Part shown: one piece after another, positions 38,856 through 48,193 of the stretch
Numbering within the stretch: the stretch's first letter is position 1
How the letters are laid out: each line of letters opens with the position of its first letter
Assembly (NCBI RefSeq): GCF_029960815.1
Contig: NZ_JASBRE010000004.1
Coordinates: 1-64,000, forward strand
Direction: 5' to 3'
Source: Pseudomonas sp. AL03
GTDB taxonomy: Bacteria; Pseudomonadota; Gammaproteobacteria; Pseudomonadales; Pseudomonadaceae
DNA length: 64,000 nt
The notes under the pieces: generated by a model
What the model saw: the letters and a program-made list of their open reading frames with translations, nothing else
Told to the model about the DNA's origin: nothing
The model's database searches: none
Position numbers and translations under genes: made by a program

Positions 38856-40186
38856 GCCGCTTGTGCCCGCGCGGCGGCCATCAAGGCCTCGATCTCGGCG
38901 ACCGTTTTCGGCACGCCTTTGGTCAGGATTTCACAGCCGGTTTTGGTGACCACTACGTCGTCCTCGATGCGCACGCCAATGCCGCGCCATTTCTTCGCCA
39001 CATTCTGGTTGTCCGGGGAAATGTAGATACCCGGTTCCACGGTCAGCGCCATGCCAACTTCCAGCACGCGCCATTCCCCGCCGACCTTGTATTCGCCGAC
39101 ATCATGCACATCCATGCCCAGCCAGTGGCCGGCGCGGTGCATGTAAAACGCTTTATAGGCTTCGCTGGCAATCAACTCGTCGACGTCGCCTTGCAACAAG
39201 CCCAACTTCACCAGCCCGGTGGTAATGACCCGGACGGTGGCTTCGTGGGCCTGATTCCAATGTTTATTTGGGGCGATTTCGGCAAACGCGGCTTCTTGCG
39301 ACGCCAGCACCAGTTCGTAAATCGCCTTCTGTTCCGCTGAATACTTGCCGTTGACCGGCCAGGTGCGGGTGATGTCGCTGGCGTAGCAATCGATCTCGCA
39401 ACCGGCATCGATCAACACCAGATCGCCGTCCTTGAGCACGGCGTCATTCTGCTGGTAATGCAGGATGCAGCTGTTGCGCCCCGCGGCGACGATCGAGCCG
39501 TAGGCCGGCATCTTCGCCCCGCCCTTACGGAACTCATAATCGAGCTCGGCTTCGAGGCTGAATTCATGCAGCCCGACCCGGCTGACCTGCATCGCGCGGA
39601 TATGCGCCTGGGCAGAAATTCGTGCGGCTTCGCGCATCACCTTCACTTCTGCCGCCGATTTATACAGGCGCATGTCGTGAAGCAGATGATCCAGGGCAAC
39701 GAATTCGTTCGGCGGCTGGGCGCCGAGGTGCGCTTTAGAGCGGATCACGTTGATCCAGTCCATCAGGTGCCGGTCGAATTCCGGGTTGCTGCCCATGGCC
39801 GAATACACCCGGTCACGGCCTTCGATCAGGCCCGGCAGGATGTCGTCGATGTCGGTGATGGGGAAGGCGTCGTCGGCGCCAAAGTCGCGAATCGCGCCTT
39901 CCTGCCCGGCGCGCAGACCGTCCCACATTTCTCGCTCGGCGTTGCGTTCACGGCAGAACAGTATGTATTCGCCATGTAAACGTCCAGGCATCAAAACGAT
40001 GACCGCCTGAGGCTCGGGAAAACCGCTGAGATACTGGAAGTCGCTGTCCTGACGGTAGACGTGCTCGACGTCGCGGTTGCGGATGGCAACGGCGGCGGCG
40101 GGCAGAATGGCGATGCTGTTGGGTACCATCTGCGCCATCAGGGCCTTGCGGCGCCGGCTGTATTCCGATTTCGGGATATGAATCAT
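38852..40186 (-). CDS. pepP: Xaa-Pro aminopeptidase
   Basis: This 444-residue M24 metallopeptidase removes N-terminal residues preceding proline. Dinuclear metal ligands are visible: Asp in LIDAGCEIDCYASDITRT, His in HRAGHWLGMDVHD, Glu in LTVEPGIYI and Glu in GVRIEDDVVVT. The N-terminal creatinase-like domain is present (IPKSEYSRRRKALMAQM). It overlaps ubiH and lies 27 bp after the ygfB-type gene. Confidence 0.95.
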   Translation of the reverse strand: MIHIPKSEYSRRRKALMAQMVPNSIAILPAAAVAIRNRDVEHVYRQDSDFQYLSGFPEPQAVIVLMPGRLHGEYILFCRERNAEREMWDGLRAGQEGAIRDFGADDAFPITDIDDILPGLIEGRDRVYSAMGSNPEFDRHLMDWINVIRSKAHLGAQPPNEFVALDHLLHDMRLYKSAAEVKVMREAARISAQAHIRAMQVSRVGLHEFSLEAELDYEFRKGGAKMPAYGSIVAAGRNSCILHYQQNDAVLKDGDLVLIDAGCEIDCYASDITRTWPVNGKYSAEQKAIYELVLASQEAAFAEIAPNKHWNQAHEATVRVITTGLVKLGLLQGDVDELIASEAYKAFYMHRAGHWLGMDVHDVGEYKVGGEWRVLEVGMALTVEPGIYISPDNQNVAKKWRGIGVRIEDDVVVTKTGCEILTKGVPKTVAEIEALMAAARAQAA

Positions 40187-40213
40187 GGGCAGATGGCTTT
40201 CCCTGGCACGCGA

Positions 40214-40774
40214 TTAATGCAGCGATGGTTTGGCAGCAGCCGGCGCGTCTGGCTTCTTGGTTTCGGTGAACAACAGCAGCGGCGCAACACGCAGGTACTC
40301 CATCACTTCCATGTAATCGCTTTCGCCGTCGTCGGACTCTTCCAGAGCGTCTTGCACCTGCGAGATAGCCGCCAGATCCTGCAAAACTTCAGTGGCCTCG
40401 GTGCTCAGCATGCTGCTGTCACGGCAGTTCAGGCCGAAACCGCTGAGGAAGCCCTGGCACCATTGGCCCAGTGCGGCGGCGCGATCAGCCAGTGGCTCGT
40501 CATCGGTCGGAAGCAGCAGAACGACGGTCACGTCGTCGCCGGTGAGCTCGCCCTTGACCATCTCTTGCAGGCCGATCAAGGCATTGCGAATGTTGTCCTG
40601 CGGCTCGCCTTCGAGCAGCTCGGCGGCATCAACCAGCCAGCCTTCGGCATCGAAGCCGGCACCGGCGCAACTGCGGCCGAGCAGCAGGCCATGCAGTTCG
40701 GCAGGCGAGACGTTATGACCGCTGGAAGTCAGCAGTGTGACGAAGGCTTGGTACGGGGAATTCTGAATGGGCAT
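40214..40774 (-). CDS. UPF0149 (YgfB/YecA-like) protein
   Basis: This 186-residue acidic helical protein belongs to UPF0149, with the family segments [20 protein letters not shown] and [11 protein letters not shown]. It heads the ygfB-pepP-ubiH-ubiI run. In P. aeruginosa YgfB affects beta-lactamase control through ampDh3, but that role is not readable from this sequence. It diverges from the zapA pair. Confidence 0.88.
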   Translation of the reverse strand: MPIQNSPYQAFVTLLTSSGHNVSPAELHGLLLGRSCAGAGFDAEGWLVDAAELLEGEPQDNIRNALIGLQEMVKGELTGDDVTVVLLLPTDDEPLADRAAALGQWCQGFLSGFGLNCRDSSMLSTEATEVLQDLAAISQVQDALEESDDGESDYMEVMEYLRVAPLLLFTETKKPDAPAAAKPSLH

Positions 40775-40899
40775 GGGCAGCTAGGCGCCAGACGGCGCTA
40801 TGTCTAGAATGAAGGCCTTGTATCCTACATCGACAGACTCGCCAAGACTATTAAAGGCTGTCCGCCAGCTATCACCCATCTGACATTTCAGTGGACCCA

Positions 40900-41109
40900 A
40901 TGGAAGACACCGACCTGCAAGCGCTAATGGCCAGACTCGAACTGCTAATTACCCGCGTCGAGCAACTAAAGAGTCAAAACGGACTCCTATTAGCTCAGGA
41001 AAAGACCTGGCGCGAGGAACGCGCTCACCTCATTGAAAAGAACGAAATCGCCCGGCGTAAGGTCGAATCAATGATTTCGCGCCTCAAGGCCCTGGAGCAA
41101 GACTCATGA
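40900..41109 (+). CDS. Short coiled-coil protein (TIGR02449 type)
   Basis: This 69-residue protein is almost entirely a heptad-like coiled coil (LQALMARLELLITRVEQLK ... VESMISRLKALEQ). ATG 40900 is chosen; a GTG three codons earlier is an alternative, and neither has a strong ribosome site. Its stop overlaps the zapA start as ATGA. It is the conserved companion of zapA in Pseudomonas and resembles ZapB-like division proteins in build; function not established. Confidence 0.8.
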   Translation: MEDTDLQALMARLELLITRVEQLKSQNGLLLAQEKTWREERAHLIEKNEIARRKVESMISRLKALEQDS

Positions 41110-41423
41110 GTTCAAGCAATAGCGTTACCGTGCAGATCCTCGATAAAGAGTATTCGATCATCTGTCCCCAGGAAGAGCGCAGCAACCTGGTGAGCGCCGC
41201 CCGTTACCTGGACGGCAAGATGCGCGAAATCCGCAGCAGCGGCAAAGTCATTGGCGCCGATCGCATCGCCGTGATGGCCGCGCTGAACATCACGCACGAT
41301 CTTCTGCACAAGGAAGAACGCCCGGATGCACAGGCCAGCGGCTCGACCCGTGAGCAGGTTCGTGACCTGCTGGACCGCGTCGATCTGGTGCTCGCAACCG
41401 ACCCGGACGTCACCAAGGGCTGA
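41106..41423 (+). CDS. zapA: Cell division protein ZapA
   Basis: This 105-residue FtsZ-ring stabiliser starts SSNSVTVQILDKEYSIICPQEE, includes LVSAARYLDGKMREIR and the coiled-coil helix VMAALNITHDLLHKE. It overlaps the upstream coiled-coil gene by 4 bp and is followed by 6S RNA, a conserved arrangement. Confidence 0.92.
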   Translation: MSSSNSVTVQILDKEYSIICPQEERSNLVSAARYLDGKMREIRSSGKVIGADRIAVMAALNITHDLLHKEERPDAQASGSTREQVRDLLDRVDLVLATDPDVTKG

Positions 41424-41442
41424 AACGCGAAACCGCTTGGGG

Positions 41443-41448
41443 TATACT
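41443..41448 (+). promoter_or_regulatory. -10 element of the 6S RNA promoter
   Basis: TATACT lies about 7 bp before the inferred 6S RNA start. A matching -35 is not obvious; the region upstream is the 3' end of zapA. Confidence 0.55.
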
Positions 41449-41454
41449 CGCAAC

Positions 41455-41636
41455 ACTCCCTGGGGTGCTTGCCAGTTGGCGATGTCCCTGAGCCGATTTG
41501 CTATACCCTGGAGGTTGCACGTTGGGCTGGTGTGCATGTCCGCTAGACGGAAAGCCTTAAAGCCTACTGCATCTTCCACCTTGAACTTTCGGGTTCAAGG
41601 GCTAAGTCGACAGCGGTACATCCGGGGAGCCTGATT
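41455..41636 (+). ncRNA. ssrS: 6S RNA
   Basis: The approximately 180-nt segment between zapA and the 5-formyl-THF cyclo-ligase gene carries recognisable Pseudomonas 6S RNA blocks: GTCCCTGAGCCGAT, GGAGGTTGCACGTTGGGC, GTCCGCTAGACGGAAAGCC, then the 3' arm TTCGGGTTCAAGGGCTA and CGGGGAGC pairing back to the 5' end. 6S RNA binds sigma-70 RNA polymerase and is conserved at this locus. Ends are approximate. Confidence 0.92.
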
Positions 41637-41641
41637 CCAGT

Positions 41642-41676
41642 CCGATGCCGGTTTAAATACCGGCATCGGCTTTTTT
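41642..41676 (+). terminator. Intrinsic terminator after 6S RNA
   Basis: CCGATGCCGGT-TTAAA-TACCGGCATCGG followed by six T forms a 12-bp stem with a T tract, just before the cyclo-ligase gene. Confidence 0.92.
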
Positions 41677-41716
41677 ACGGGTACGCTTCAGGTACTTGTC
41701 CCGCGAGCCCGAATCC

Positions 41717-42322
41717 ATGAACGAACCTGCGCTGCTACCCCGCCCGCAACTTCGACGCATGCTGCGCAAGGCCCGCCGCGCACTGACTCCCAGTCAGCAA
41801 CGCCAGGCTGCACGCGGGCTGTACAAGCAATTGGCCCAGCAGCCGCTGTTTCGCCGCGCAAAACATATCTCTCTGTATCTGCCCACTGACGGTGAAATCG
41901 ATCCGCGTGTTGTGCTGCGTGCCGCTCAACGTCGGGGCAAGGCAACTTATCTGCCGGTGCTCAGTGCCTGGCCACGAACCAAAATGGTGTTCCAGCGAAT
42001 TCGCCCCGGTGAAAAACTGAAACCCAACCGTTTCCGTATTCTCGAACCCCGGCACAACCTCGCCCGGCAACGCAAAGTCTGGGCGCTCGATCTGGTGCTG
42101 TTGCCATTGGTGGGATTTGACGATGTCGGCGGACGCCTGGGCATGGGCGGTGGTTTTTATGATCGAAGCCTGGCGTACCTGGCACGACGAAAAAACTGGC
42201 GCAAGCCGACGCTATTGGGGCTGGCCCATGAATGTCAGAAGGTCGAGCGATTGGCTCAAGCGAGCTGGGATGTGCCGTTACAGGGAACGGTGACAGACAA
42301 GGCGTGGTATTTCGCAGGCTAG
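41717..42322 (+). CDS. 5-formyltetrahydrofolate cyclo-ligase
   Basis: This protein of about 201 residues recycles 5-formyl-THF to 5,10-methenyl-THF. The ATP/folate-site motif GRLGMGGGFYDRSLAYL and HISLYLPTDGEIDP are typical. ATG 41717 is preferred over a TTG seven codons earlier, but neither has a clear ribosome site. It follows 6S RNA as in the ssrS-ygfA arrangement of gamma-proteobacteria; processing of a shared transcript is possible, though a strong terminator separates them here. Confidence 0.9.
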   Translation: MNEPALLPRPQLRRMLRKARRALTPSQQRQAARGLYKQLAQQPLFRRAKHISLYLPTDGEIDPRVVLRAAQRRGKATYLPVLSAWPRTKMVFQRIRPGEKLKPNRFRILEPRHNLARQRKVWALDLVLLPLVGFDDVGGRLGMGGGFYDRSLAYLARRKNWRKPTLLGLAHECQKVERLAQASWDVPLQGTVTDKAWYFAG

Positions 42323-42356
42323 ACGCCGCAGGAATCAGCGGCGTCCCAAAACAGGT

Positions 42357-42509
42357 TCAGCGTTTGAACGCCGACGGCTGCTGTTGCTGCGCGATTTCGA
42401 TCGGAGCATCGGTCTTGTTGCTCCACAGGCTTTGGGCATAGCCAGTGGTCACGACGCCGAGGCCGAACAAAATAACCAAAATCCATAGTAAATCCGGTTT
42501 GCGTTTCAT
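42357..42509 (-). CDS. Small single-pass membrane protein (50 aa)
   Basis: The frame MKRKPDLLWILVILFGLGVV...YAQSLW...QQQQPSAFKR is a basic N-terminus, one membrane helix (residues 8-23) and a polar Gln-rich tail, ending 35 bp from the convergent cyclo-ligase stop. A purine-rich GGGGGG site lies six bases before the ATG. Codon use is normal. Its size and arrangement resemble small conserved Pseudomonas inner-membrane proteins of unknown function. Confidence 0.75.
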   Translation of the reverse strand: MKRKPDLLWILVILFGLGVVTTGYAQSLWSNKTDAPIEIAQQQQPSAFKR

Positions 42510-42710
42510 CGATTGCCCCCCAAAGGCACATCAACACGATGACAGCAGCGGTTTCCGTTATAGGTGTAGGCCGTGCAGCAGCGTCATGCTTAGAAGGCCG
42601 GCATTCTGCGACAACGTGAACCGACACGCAAACGCTGGCGTCAACCGACCGTCGGTTTGTCATAAAATTGCCCGACAACTTGCCCACCCACCTCGCAAGG
42701 AGCAAAAACC

Positions 42711-43163
42711 ATGGCTTATTGGCTGATGAAATCCGAGCCCGACGAGCTCTCAATCAAGGGCCTGGAGACGCTTGGCAAAGCGCGCTGGGACGGAGTGCGC
42801 AACTACCAGGCGCGTAATTTTCTGCGGGCCATGGCCGGGGGCGACGAGTTTTTCTTCTATCACTCCAGCTGCCCCGAACCGGGAATTGCCGGGATCGGAC
42901 AGATTGTCGAAGCCGCGTATCCGGACCCGACGGCGCTGGAGCCGGAGAGCGTTTACTTCGATCCGAAATCTTCACCCGAGAAAAACGCCTGGAGCGCGAT
43001 CGATGTCGCTCACGTCGAGACGTTTCCCAAGGTGCTGAAGCTGGAGTATCTGAAACAGCAGGCGGCGCTGGCCGAGATGCCGCTGGTGCAGAAAGGTTCG
43101 CGACTGTCGGTGATGCCGGTGACGGCCGAGCAGTGGGCGGCGGTGATTGCGCTCAAGCCGTAA
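42711..43163 (+). CDS. EVE-domain (thymocyte nuclear protein-like) protein
   Basis: This 150-residue protein is a single EVE domain of the PUA superfamily, starting AYWLMKSEPDELSIKGLE and containing GVRNYQARNFLRAM, FFYHSSCPEPGIAGIGQIV. EVE domains recognise modified bases in DNA or RNA. AAGGAG precedes the ATG. It stands alone between unrelated genes. Confidence 0.93.
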   Translation: MAYWLMKSEPDELSIKGLETLGKARWDGVRNYQARNFLRAMAGGDEFFFYHSSCPEPGIAGIGQIVEAAYPDPTALEPESVYFDPKSSPEKNAWSAIDVAHVETFPKVLKLEYLKQQAALAEMPLVQKGSRLSVMPVTAEQWAAVIALKP

Positions 43164-43210
43164 AATCTCCTGCGTTTACCGGAATGAGGCCCGCCGCAAC
43201 AACGAACGTC

Positions 43211-43618
43211 TTACTGAATAATCAGGTTGTTGAACAACAGATCCTCAACCACCGGCTTACCGGTTTCGTCGTTCATAATTTGCTGGGTCTGTTTCAGGGC
43301 TTCCTGACGCAGCTTTTCCTTGCCTTCGATGCTGTTCATCGCCTCGGTGGTCTGCTGGGTGAACAACGCGACCAGTTGATTGCGAATCAACGGTTCATTG
43401 GCCTTGACCAGTTTGGTCGATTCTTCACCGGTCACCCGCAACGCCACGTCAGCCTTGAAGACCTTCAACTTCGGCGTGCCATCCAGGCCATAGTTACCCA
43501 CGAATGGCGGACTCAGGGTCAGGTAGCTGACTTTCGGGGCTTCACCTTCTTTGGCTTCTTCGGCCATCGCTGCCACGGGCAGAGACAGGGCCAGCAGCAA
43601 CATGATCCACGCTTTCAC
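43211..43618 (-). CDS. FliL-like basal-body-associated protein
   Basis: This protein of about 135 residues has a signal-like N-terminus (KAWIMLLLALSLPVAAMAEE) and a FliL-like domain (YLTLSPPFVGNYG, RNQLVALFTQQT). GTG 43618 is chosen because AAGGAG lies six bases upstream; the ORF continues to 43729 with a charged leader lacking such a site. True FliL resides in the flagellar operon, so this is the detached FliL-like paralogue found in Pseudomonas. Function unclear. Confidence 0.85.
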   Translation of the reverse strand: MKAWIMLLLALSLPVAAMAEEAKEGEAPKVSYLTLSPPFVGNYGLDGTPKLKVFKADVALRVTGEESTKLVKANEPLIRNQLVALFTQQTTEAMNSIEGKEKLRQEALKQTQQIMNDETGKPVVEDLLFNNLIIQ

Positions 43619-43768
43619 AATTCGCTCCTTATCCGGTTTGCGGTCTAGCATAACGACCCGTCGCACAAGCACAAGCTTATGGCTGACTATCAGGGCCGGG
43701 CATGCTCGTTGACCCATCGACTTACACACCTACACTTATCGGCCATCACTCCCAAAGGAATAGCCCTG

Positions 43769-44746
43769 ATGAAAGCCGTGCTGTGCAAAGCCTTCGGCCC
43801 TGCCGAATCGCTGGTGCTGGAAGACGTCGCCAGTCCTGTTGCGAAGAAGAATGAAATCCTGCTGGACGTGCACGCCGCCGGGGTGAATTTCCCGGACACG
43901 TTGATCATCGAGGGCAAATACCAGTTCAAGCCGCCCTTCCCGTTTTCCCCGGGTGGCGAAGCCGCCGGCGTGGTCAGCGCGGTGGGTGAAAAGGTCAGTC
44001 ACCTCAAGGTCGGTGATCGGGTCATGGCCCTGACCGGTTGGGGCAGTTTCGCCGAACAGGTCGCGGTGCCAGGCTACAACGTGCTGCCAATCCCACCCTC
44101 AATGGACTTCAACACCGCCGCCGCTTTTAGCATGACCTACGGCACTTCGATGCACGCGCTCAAGCAACGAGGCCATCTGCAACCCGGTGAAACCCTGCTG
44201 GTGCTCGGCGCTTCCGGTGGTGTCGGCCTGGCGGCGGTGGAAATCGGCAAAGCCATGGGCGCCCGCGTGATCGCCGCCGCCAGCAGCGCCGAAAAACTCG
44301 CGGTGGCCAAGGCCGTCGGCGCCGATGAGCTGATCAACTACAGCGAAACCAGCCTCAAGGACGAAATCAAACGCCTGACCGATGGCCAGGGCGCCGACGT
44401 GATCTACGACCCGGTGGGTGGCGACCTGTTCGACCAGGCCATCCGCGCCATTGCCTGGAATGGACGCCTGCTGGTGGTCGGCTTTGCCAGCGGTCGCATT
44501 CCGGAATTGCCAGTGAACCTGGCGCTGCTCAAAGGTGCGGCAGTGGTCGGCGTGTTCTGGGGTTCGTTTGCTCAGCGCCAGCCTCAAGACAACGCAGCGA
44601 ACTTCCAGCAATTGTTTGGCTGGTTTGCCGAAGGCAAGTTGAAGCCACTGGTGTCGCAGGTGTATCCGCTGAGTAATGCGGCGCAGGCTATAAATGATCT
44701 GGGCCAGCGCAAGGCAGTCGGGAAAGTGGTGGTGCAGGTTCGCTGA
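43769..44746 (+). CDS. NADPH:quinone oxidoreductase (zinc-less MDR family)
   Basis: This 325-residue protein is a medium-chain dehydrogenase of the QOR type. The Rossmann motif is VLGASGGVGLAAVEIGKAMG and the quinone-reductase pattern FSMTYGTSMHALKQRGHL is present; structural zinc cysteines are absent. ATG 43769 follows AAAGGA; the longer frame to 43679 has no family match. Physiological electron acceptor unknown. Confidence 0.9.
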   Translation: MKAVLCKAFGPAESLVLEDVASPVAKKNEILLDVHAAGVNFPDTLIIEGKYQFKPPFPFSPGGEAAGVVSAVGEKVSHLKVGDRVMALTGWGSFAEQVAVPGYNVLPIPPSMDFNTAAAFSMTYGTSMHALKQRGHLQPGETLLVLGASGGVGLAAVEIGKAMGARVIAAASSAEKLAVAKAVGADELINYSETSLKDEIKRLTDGQGADVIYDPVGGDLFDQAIRAIAWNGRLLVVGFASGRIPELPVNLALLKGAAVVGVFWGSFAQRQPQDNAANFQQLFGWFAEGKLKPLVSQVYPLSNAAQAINDLGQRKAVGKVVVQVR

Positions 44747-44975
44747 GCCCAATGAAGCGGTCTGGACTTCAAATCAAAGTGTTCAGACTGCTTACTTCCC
44801 TTTCAAACGAAGGACATTTCCCAAAGCCTCGTCCTACCCTGGACCGAAATGCGGCATGAAGACCTGCAAGTAACGTTTCCCACAGCGTCCTTCATTTATA
44901 CCTGAGCGACATGTTCATAAAGGAACACCGAATCTCCAGAATTTCCGCTATTTGGTCGGTGCGAACCGGTGCTAT

Positions 44976-44989
44976 TTTCGGTAACGAAA
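44976..44989. promoter_or_regulatory. Candidate operator TTTCG-GTAA-CGAAA before glpT
   Basis: A 5-bp inverted pair lies 49 bp upstream of glpT in an AT-rich stretch, where a GlpR-type repressor site would be expected. Only the palindrome is seen. The rest of the 291-bp gap between the oxidoreductase and glpT shows nothing I can name. Confidence 0.3.
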
Positions 44990-45037
44990 CTGTAACATTC
45001 GCATCCGCAGTCAAAACAAGAAATCTGGAGCTCTTGA

Positions 45038-46387
45038 ATGTTTGCTTTCTTTCGTCCTGCCGCACATCAGGCTCCATTGCCTGAAGAAAAAATAGACAGC
45101 ACCTACCGACGCCTTCGCTGGCAGATCTTCGCCGGGATTTTCTTTGGCTATGCGGGTTATTACTTGCTGCGCAAGAACTTCTCCCTGGCCATGCCATACC
45201 TGATCGACGAGGGTTACACCCGTGGTCAGTTGGGGTTGGCGATGTCGGCGATCGCGATTGCCTACGGCCTGTCGAAGTTCCTCATGGGCCTGGTGTCCGA
45301 CCGCTCCAACCCGCGTTACTTCCTGCCCTTCGGCCTGCTGGTATCGGCGGGGGTGATGTTCATTTTCGGTTTCGCACCGTGGGCTACGTCCAGCGTCACC
45401 ATGATGTTCATCCTGCTCTTCATCAACGGCTGGGCCCAGGGCATGGGCTGGCCACCGAGTGGCCGGACCATGGTGCACTGGTGGTCGCAGAAGGAACGCG
45501 GTGGCGTGGTGTCCGTGTGGAACGTGGCGCACAACGTCGGCGGTGGCCTGATCGGCCCGCTGTTCCTGCTCGGCATGGGCTTGTTCAATGATTGGCGCGC
45601 GGCATTCTACGTACCGGCGGCGGTGGCTCTGGCGGTGGCAGTGTTCGCCTTCATGACCATGCGCGACACCCCGCAATCGGTTGGCCTGCCGCCGATCGAG
45701 AAGTACAAAAACGATTACCCGGAAGGCTACGACGCCAGCCACGAAGACGAATTCAGCGCCAAGGAAATCTTCGTCAAATACGTGCTGCACAACAAAATGC
45801 TCTGGTACATCGCCATGGCCAACGTCTTCGTCTACCTGCTGCGCTACGGCGTATTGGACTGGGCTCCGACTTACCTGAAGGAAGCCAAAGGCTTCACCGT
45901 GGATAAGACGTCGTGGGCGTACTTCCTCTACGAGTGGGCAGGTATTCCGGGCACGCTGCTGTGCGGCTGGATGTCGGACAAGATCTTCCGTGGCAACCGT
46001 GGCCTGACCGGCATGGTGTTCATGGCGTTGGTGACTGTGGCGACCCTGGTGTACTGGCTCAACCCGGCCGGTAACCCGACCGTGGACATGATCGCGCTCG
46101 TCTCGATCGGCTTCCTGATTTACGGCCCGGTGATGCTGATCGGCCTGCAAGCGCTGGAACTGGCGCCGAAGAAAGCCGCCGGTACGGCAGCGGGCTTCAC
46201 GGGTCTGTTCGGGTATCTGGGTGGTTCGGTCGCGGCCAGTGCAGCGATGGGCTACACCGTGGACCATTTTGGCTGGGACGGCGGCTTTGTACTGCTGATC
46301 GGTGCATGCCTGCTAGCGATGGCCTTCCTCGCGCCGACGCTGTGGCACAAGCAAGTCGCCAGTCAGAGCCGCGAAGCAATCGCCTGA
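45038..46387 (+). CDS. glpT: Glycerol-3-phosphate transporter
   Basis: This 449-residue major-facilitator antiporter exchanges glycerol-3-phosphate for phosphate. About twelve membrane segments are visible. The organophosphate:Pi antiporter hallmarks include [20 protein letters not shown] near the N-terminus and [20 protein letters not shown] in helix 4-5. GGAG precedes the ATG. No other glp genes adjoin. Its 3' end overlaps the convergent cyclotransferase gene by 25 bp. Confidence 0.94.
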   Translation: MFAFFRPAAHQAPLPEEKIDSTYRRLRWQIFAGIFFGYAGYYLLRKNFSLAMPYLIDEGYTRGQLGLAMSAIAIAYGLSKFLMGLVSDRSNPRYFLPFGLLVSAGVMFIFGFAPWATSSVTMMFILLFINGWAQGMGWPPSGRTMVHWWSQKERGGVVSVWNVAHNVGGGLIGPLFLLGMGLFNDWRAAFYVPAAVALAVAVFAFMTMRDTPQSVGLPPIEKYKNDYPEGYDASHEDEFSAKEIFVKYVLHNKMLWYIAMANVFVYLLRYGVLDWAPTYLKEAKGFTVDKTSWAYFLYEWAGIPGTLLCGWMSDKIFRGNRGLTGMVFMALVTVATLVYWLNPAGNPTVDMIALVSIGFLIYGPVMLIGLQALELAPKKAAGTAAGFTGLFGYLGGSVAASAAMGYTVDHFGWDGGFVLLIGACLLAMAFLAPTLWHKQVASQSREAIA

Positions 46388-47031
46388 TCGGCGTTTGATT
46401 TGCAGCGCTTGAGCCGCGCCTCCAGATTCCGGTCTGGCATGGCGTGGCTACGCAGGGCGTTGGCGGTCTGCTCGACATAATCTCGAGTGGTGCCGTAACG
46501 CCCGCAAGCGTTTTCGAACACATGGCTCAGCACGTGATCCGGCAAGTTGCCGGCATAGCTGGGCAGGTGTCGCTCCAATACAAATCCCAATGCCTGAACC
46601 TGGCTTCCGTCTTCGAGGCGGCAGTTGAGCCAGTGTGGACGATATGACGGGAATGGCATTTCGCGCTGCCACAAGGCGTAGAGCGAAGCGTCGAGTTGTT
46701 CTTCGGGCAAGCGGTAAGCGAAACCGCTGCAAGAGCCGCCGCGATCCAGACCAAACACCAGGCCAGGCACTTCCGGCGTGCCGCGATGTTCGTGGGACCA
46801 CAGGTACAAACCGCGATGGTAGCCATGCACCCGCCCCCGCACACGCTCCACCGCCGGGCATTCAGGCCGCCAGATCAGCGAGCCGTAAGCGAACAGCCAG
46901 ACCGGCCCGCCCTTGTGGCGCGCCATGGTCGACTGCATCGAGCGGAGCAATTGTTCGTGCGTGAGCTGCGGCCCCAGATCGAGCCGCGGAGGGTAAGCCA
47001 GATTCAAAAAAGCAGATTCGATGGCGCTCAT
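46363..47031 (-). CDS. ChaC-type gamma-glutamylcyclotransferase
   Basis: This 222-residue enzyme probably releases 5-oxoproline from glutathione or gamma-glutamyl compounds. The family motif [14 protein letters not shown] (about 44-57) and the acidic catalytic region [14 protein letters not shown] are present. The C-terminal lysine/arginine-rich tail overlaps the glpT 3' end. Upstream 47040-47227 is AT-rich and holds no gene. Confidence 0.9.
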   Translation of the reverse strand: MSAIESAFLNLAYPPRLDLGPQLTHEQLLRSMQSTMARHKGGPVWLFAYGSLIWRPECPAVERVRGRVHGYHRGLYLWSHEHRGTPEVPGLVFGLDRGGSCSGFAYRLPEEQLDASLYALWQREMPFPSYRPHWLNCRLEDGSQVQALGFVLERHLPSYAGNLPDHVLSHVFENACGRYGTTRDYVEQTANALRSHAMPDRNLEARLKRCKSNADQAIASRL

Positions 47032-47227
47032 GGCGAATAGCGTTCAGCTCCCCCACGGGTAAAGAATTACTTAATAGAACGCACCGCTGTAACAATAAGG
47101 CACATATGTTTCGAGGCAATTTAAGTGCCATGGCACAGTTTTTAAACAATTGCCTGAATGACATATAACCTACCGGAATTTATATGATTGTATAAATACC
47201 GATCGGCTATATAGGGAGTTATAACGA

Positions 47228-48193
47228 TTAACGGGGAGCGTACGCAAACACATCCGCGCGCATCTGATGAGCGTCCATCCCGGCTTCGACCAGAGCATCC
47301 AGCGTGCCGTAGACCATGGCCGGCGAGCCGCTGGCGTAGACATGCAAGGATTTCAGATCAGGGAAGTCCTCACACACCGCCTCATGCAACATACCGCACC
47401 GCCCCTGCCAGCCACATTGATCGCTGACGACTTTATGCAGGAACAGATTGGGTAGTTTCAGCCATTCATCCCAATGTTCAATGTCATAAAAATCTTCAGG
47501 GCGACGCACGCCCCAATACAAATGCACCGGATGTTTGAAGCCCGCGGCACGGCAATGTTCGATCAGGCTATGGATCTGGCCCATGCCGGTGCCAGCGGCA
47601 ATCAGCACCAGCGGACCGTCCGGCAACTCCGCCAGATGGGTGTCGCCGAACGGCATTTCAATCCGCACCATCGGGTTGCGCTGAAGTTGCTCGATCAGGC
47701 TCAGCGCACTGCTTTCGCGCGCCAGCACCTGGATTTCCAGATCGCGCCCGCCGTGCGGCGCCGAGGCCAGGGAGAACGCGGATTTCTCGCCGTTCTCGCG
47801 CTCGATCATCAGGTACTGACCGGCGTGATAGCGCGGTGGCTTGCCGGCCGGCGCTCGCAGACGCACACGCCAGGTATCGCCGCCGACGTCCCTGCATTCA
47901 ATGACCTGACACGACAAGCTGCGCACCGGCAATTCTCCCCGCGCGAGCACGCCATCCCACAGCACGATGCAGTCTTCCAGCGGCTCTGCTATGCAAGTGT
48001 AGAACTCGCCATGGTCGCGCACACCGCCTTCCTGTTCGACCCGCCCTTCCACCAGCAGCGCGGCGCACACATGACAATTGCCGTTTCGGCAGCTTTGCGG
48101 GCATTCATAGCCCAGACGCCGCGCGCCATCGAGAATCCGCTCGCCGGGCAGAATCTGTAGCACTGCTCCGGAGGGCTGCAAGGTTACACGCAT
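47228..48193 (-). CDS. Ferredoxin-NAD(P)H reductase-like flavoprotein (2Fe-2S plus FAD)
   Basis: This 321-residue protein has an N-terminal plant-type 2Fe-2S domain (CRNGNCHVC, with a later Cys in FYTCIAEP), an FAD-binding barrel (RYHAGQYLMIE) and an NAD domain (AAGTGMGQIHSLIEH). It resembles CDP-6-deoxy-3,4-glucoseen reductase and oxygenase reductases. ATG 48193 shares a base with the ubiD stop (TGATG), so the two are translationally coupled. The partner oxygenase or hydroxylase, perhaps in ubiquinone synthesis, is not identified. Confidence 0.9.
   Translation of the reverse strand: MRVTLQPSGAVLQILPGERILDGARRLGYECPQSCRNGNCHVCAALLVEGRVEQEGGVRDHGEFYTCIAEPLEDCIVLWDGVLARGELPVRSLSCQVIECRDVGGDTWRVRLRAPAGKPPRYHAGQYLMIERENGEKSAFSLASAPHGGRDLEIQVLARESSALSLIEQLQRNPMVRIEMPFGDTHLAELPDGPLVLIAAGTGMGQIHSLIEHCRAAGFKHPVHLYWGVRRPEDFYDIEHWDEWLKLPNLFLHKVVSDQCGWQGRCGMLHEAVCEDFPDLKSLHVYASGSPAMVYGTLDALVEAGMDAHQMRADVFAYAPR

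Noticed and set aside
41326..41634. Coding frames across 6S RNA
   Set aside because: The conserved RNA blocks and terminator explain the segment; the frame overlaps zapA out of frame and has no match.
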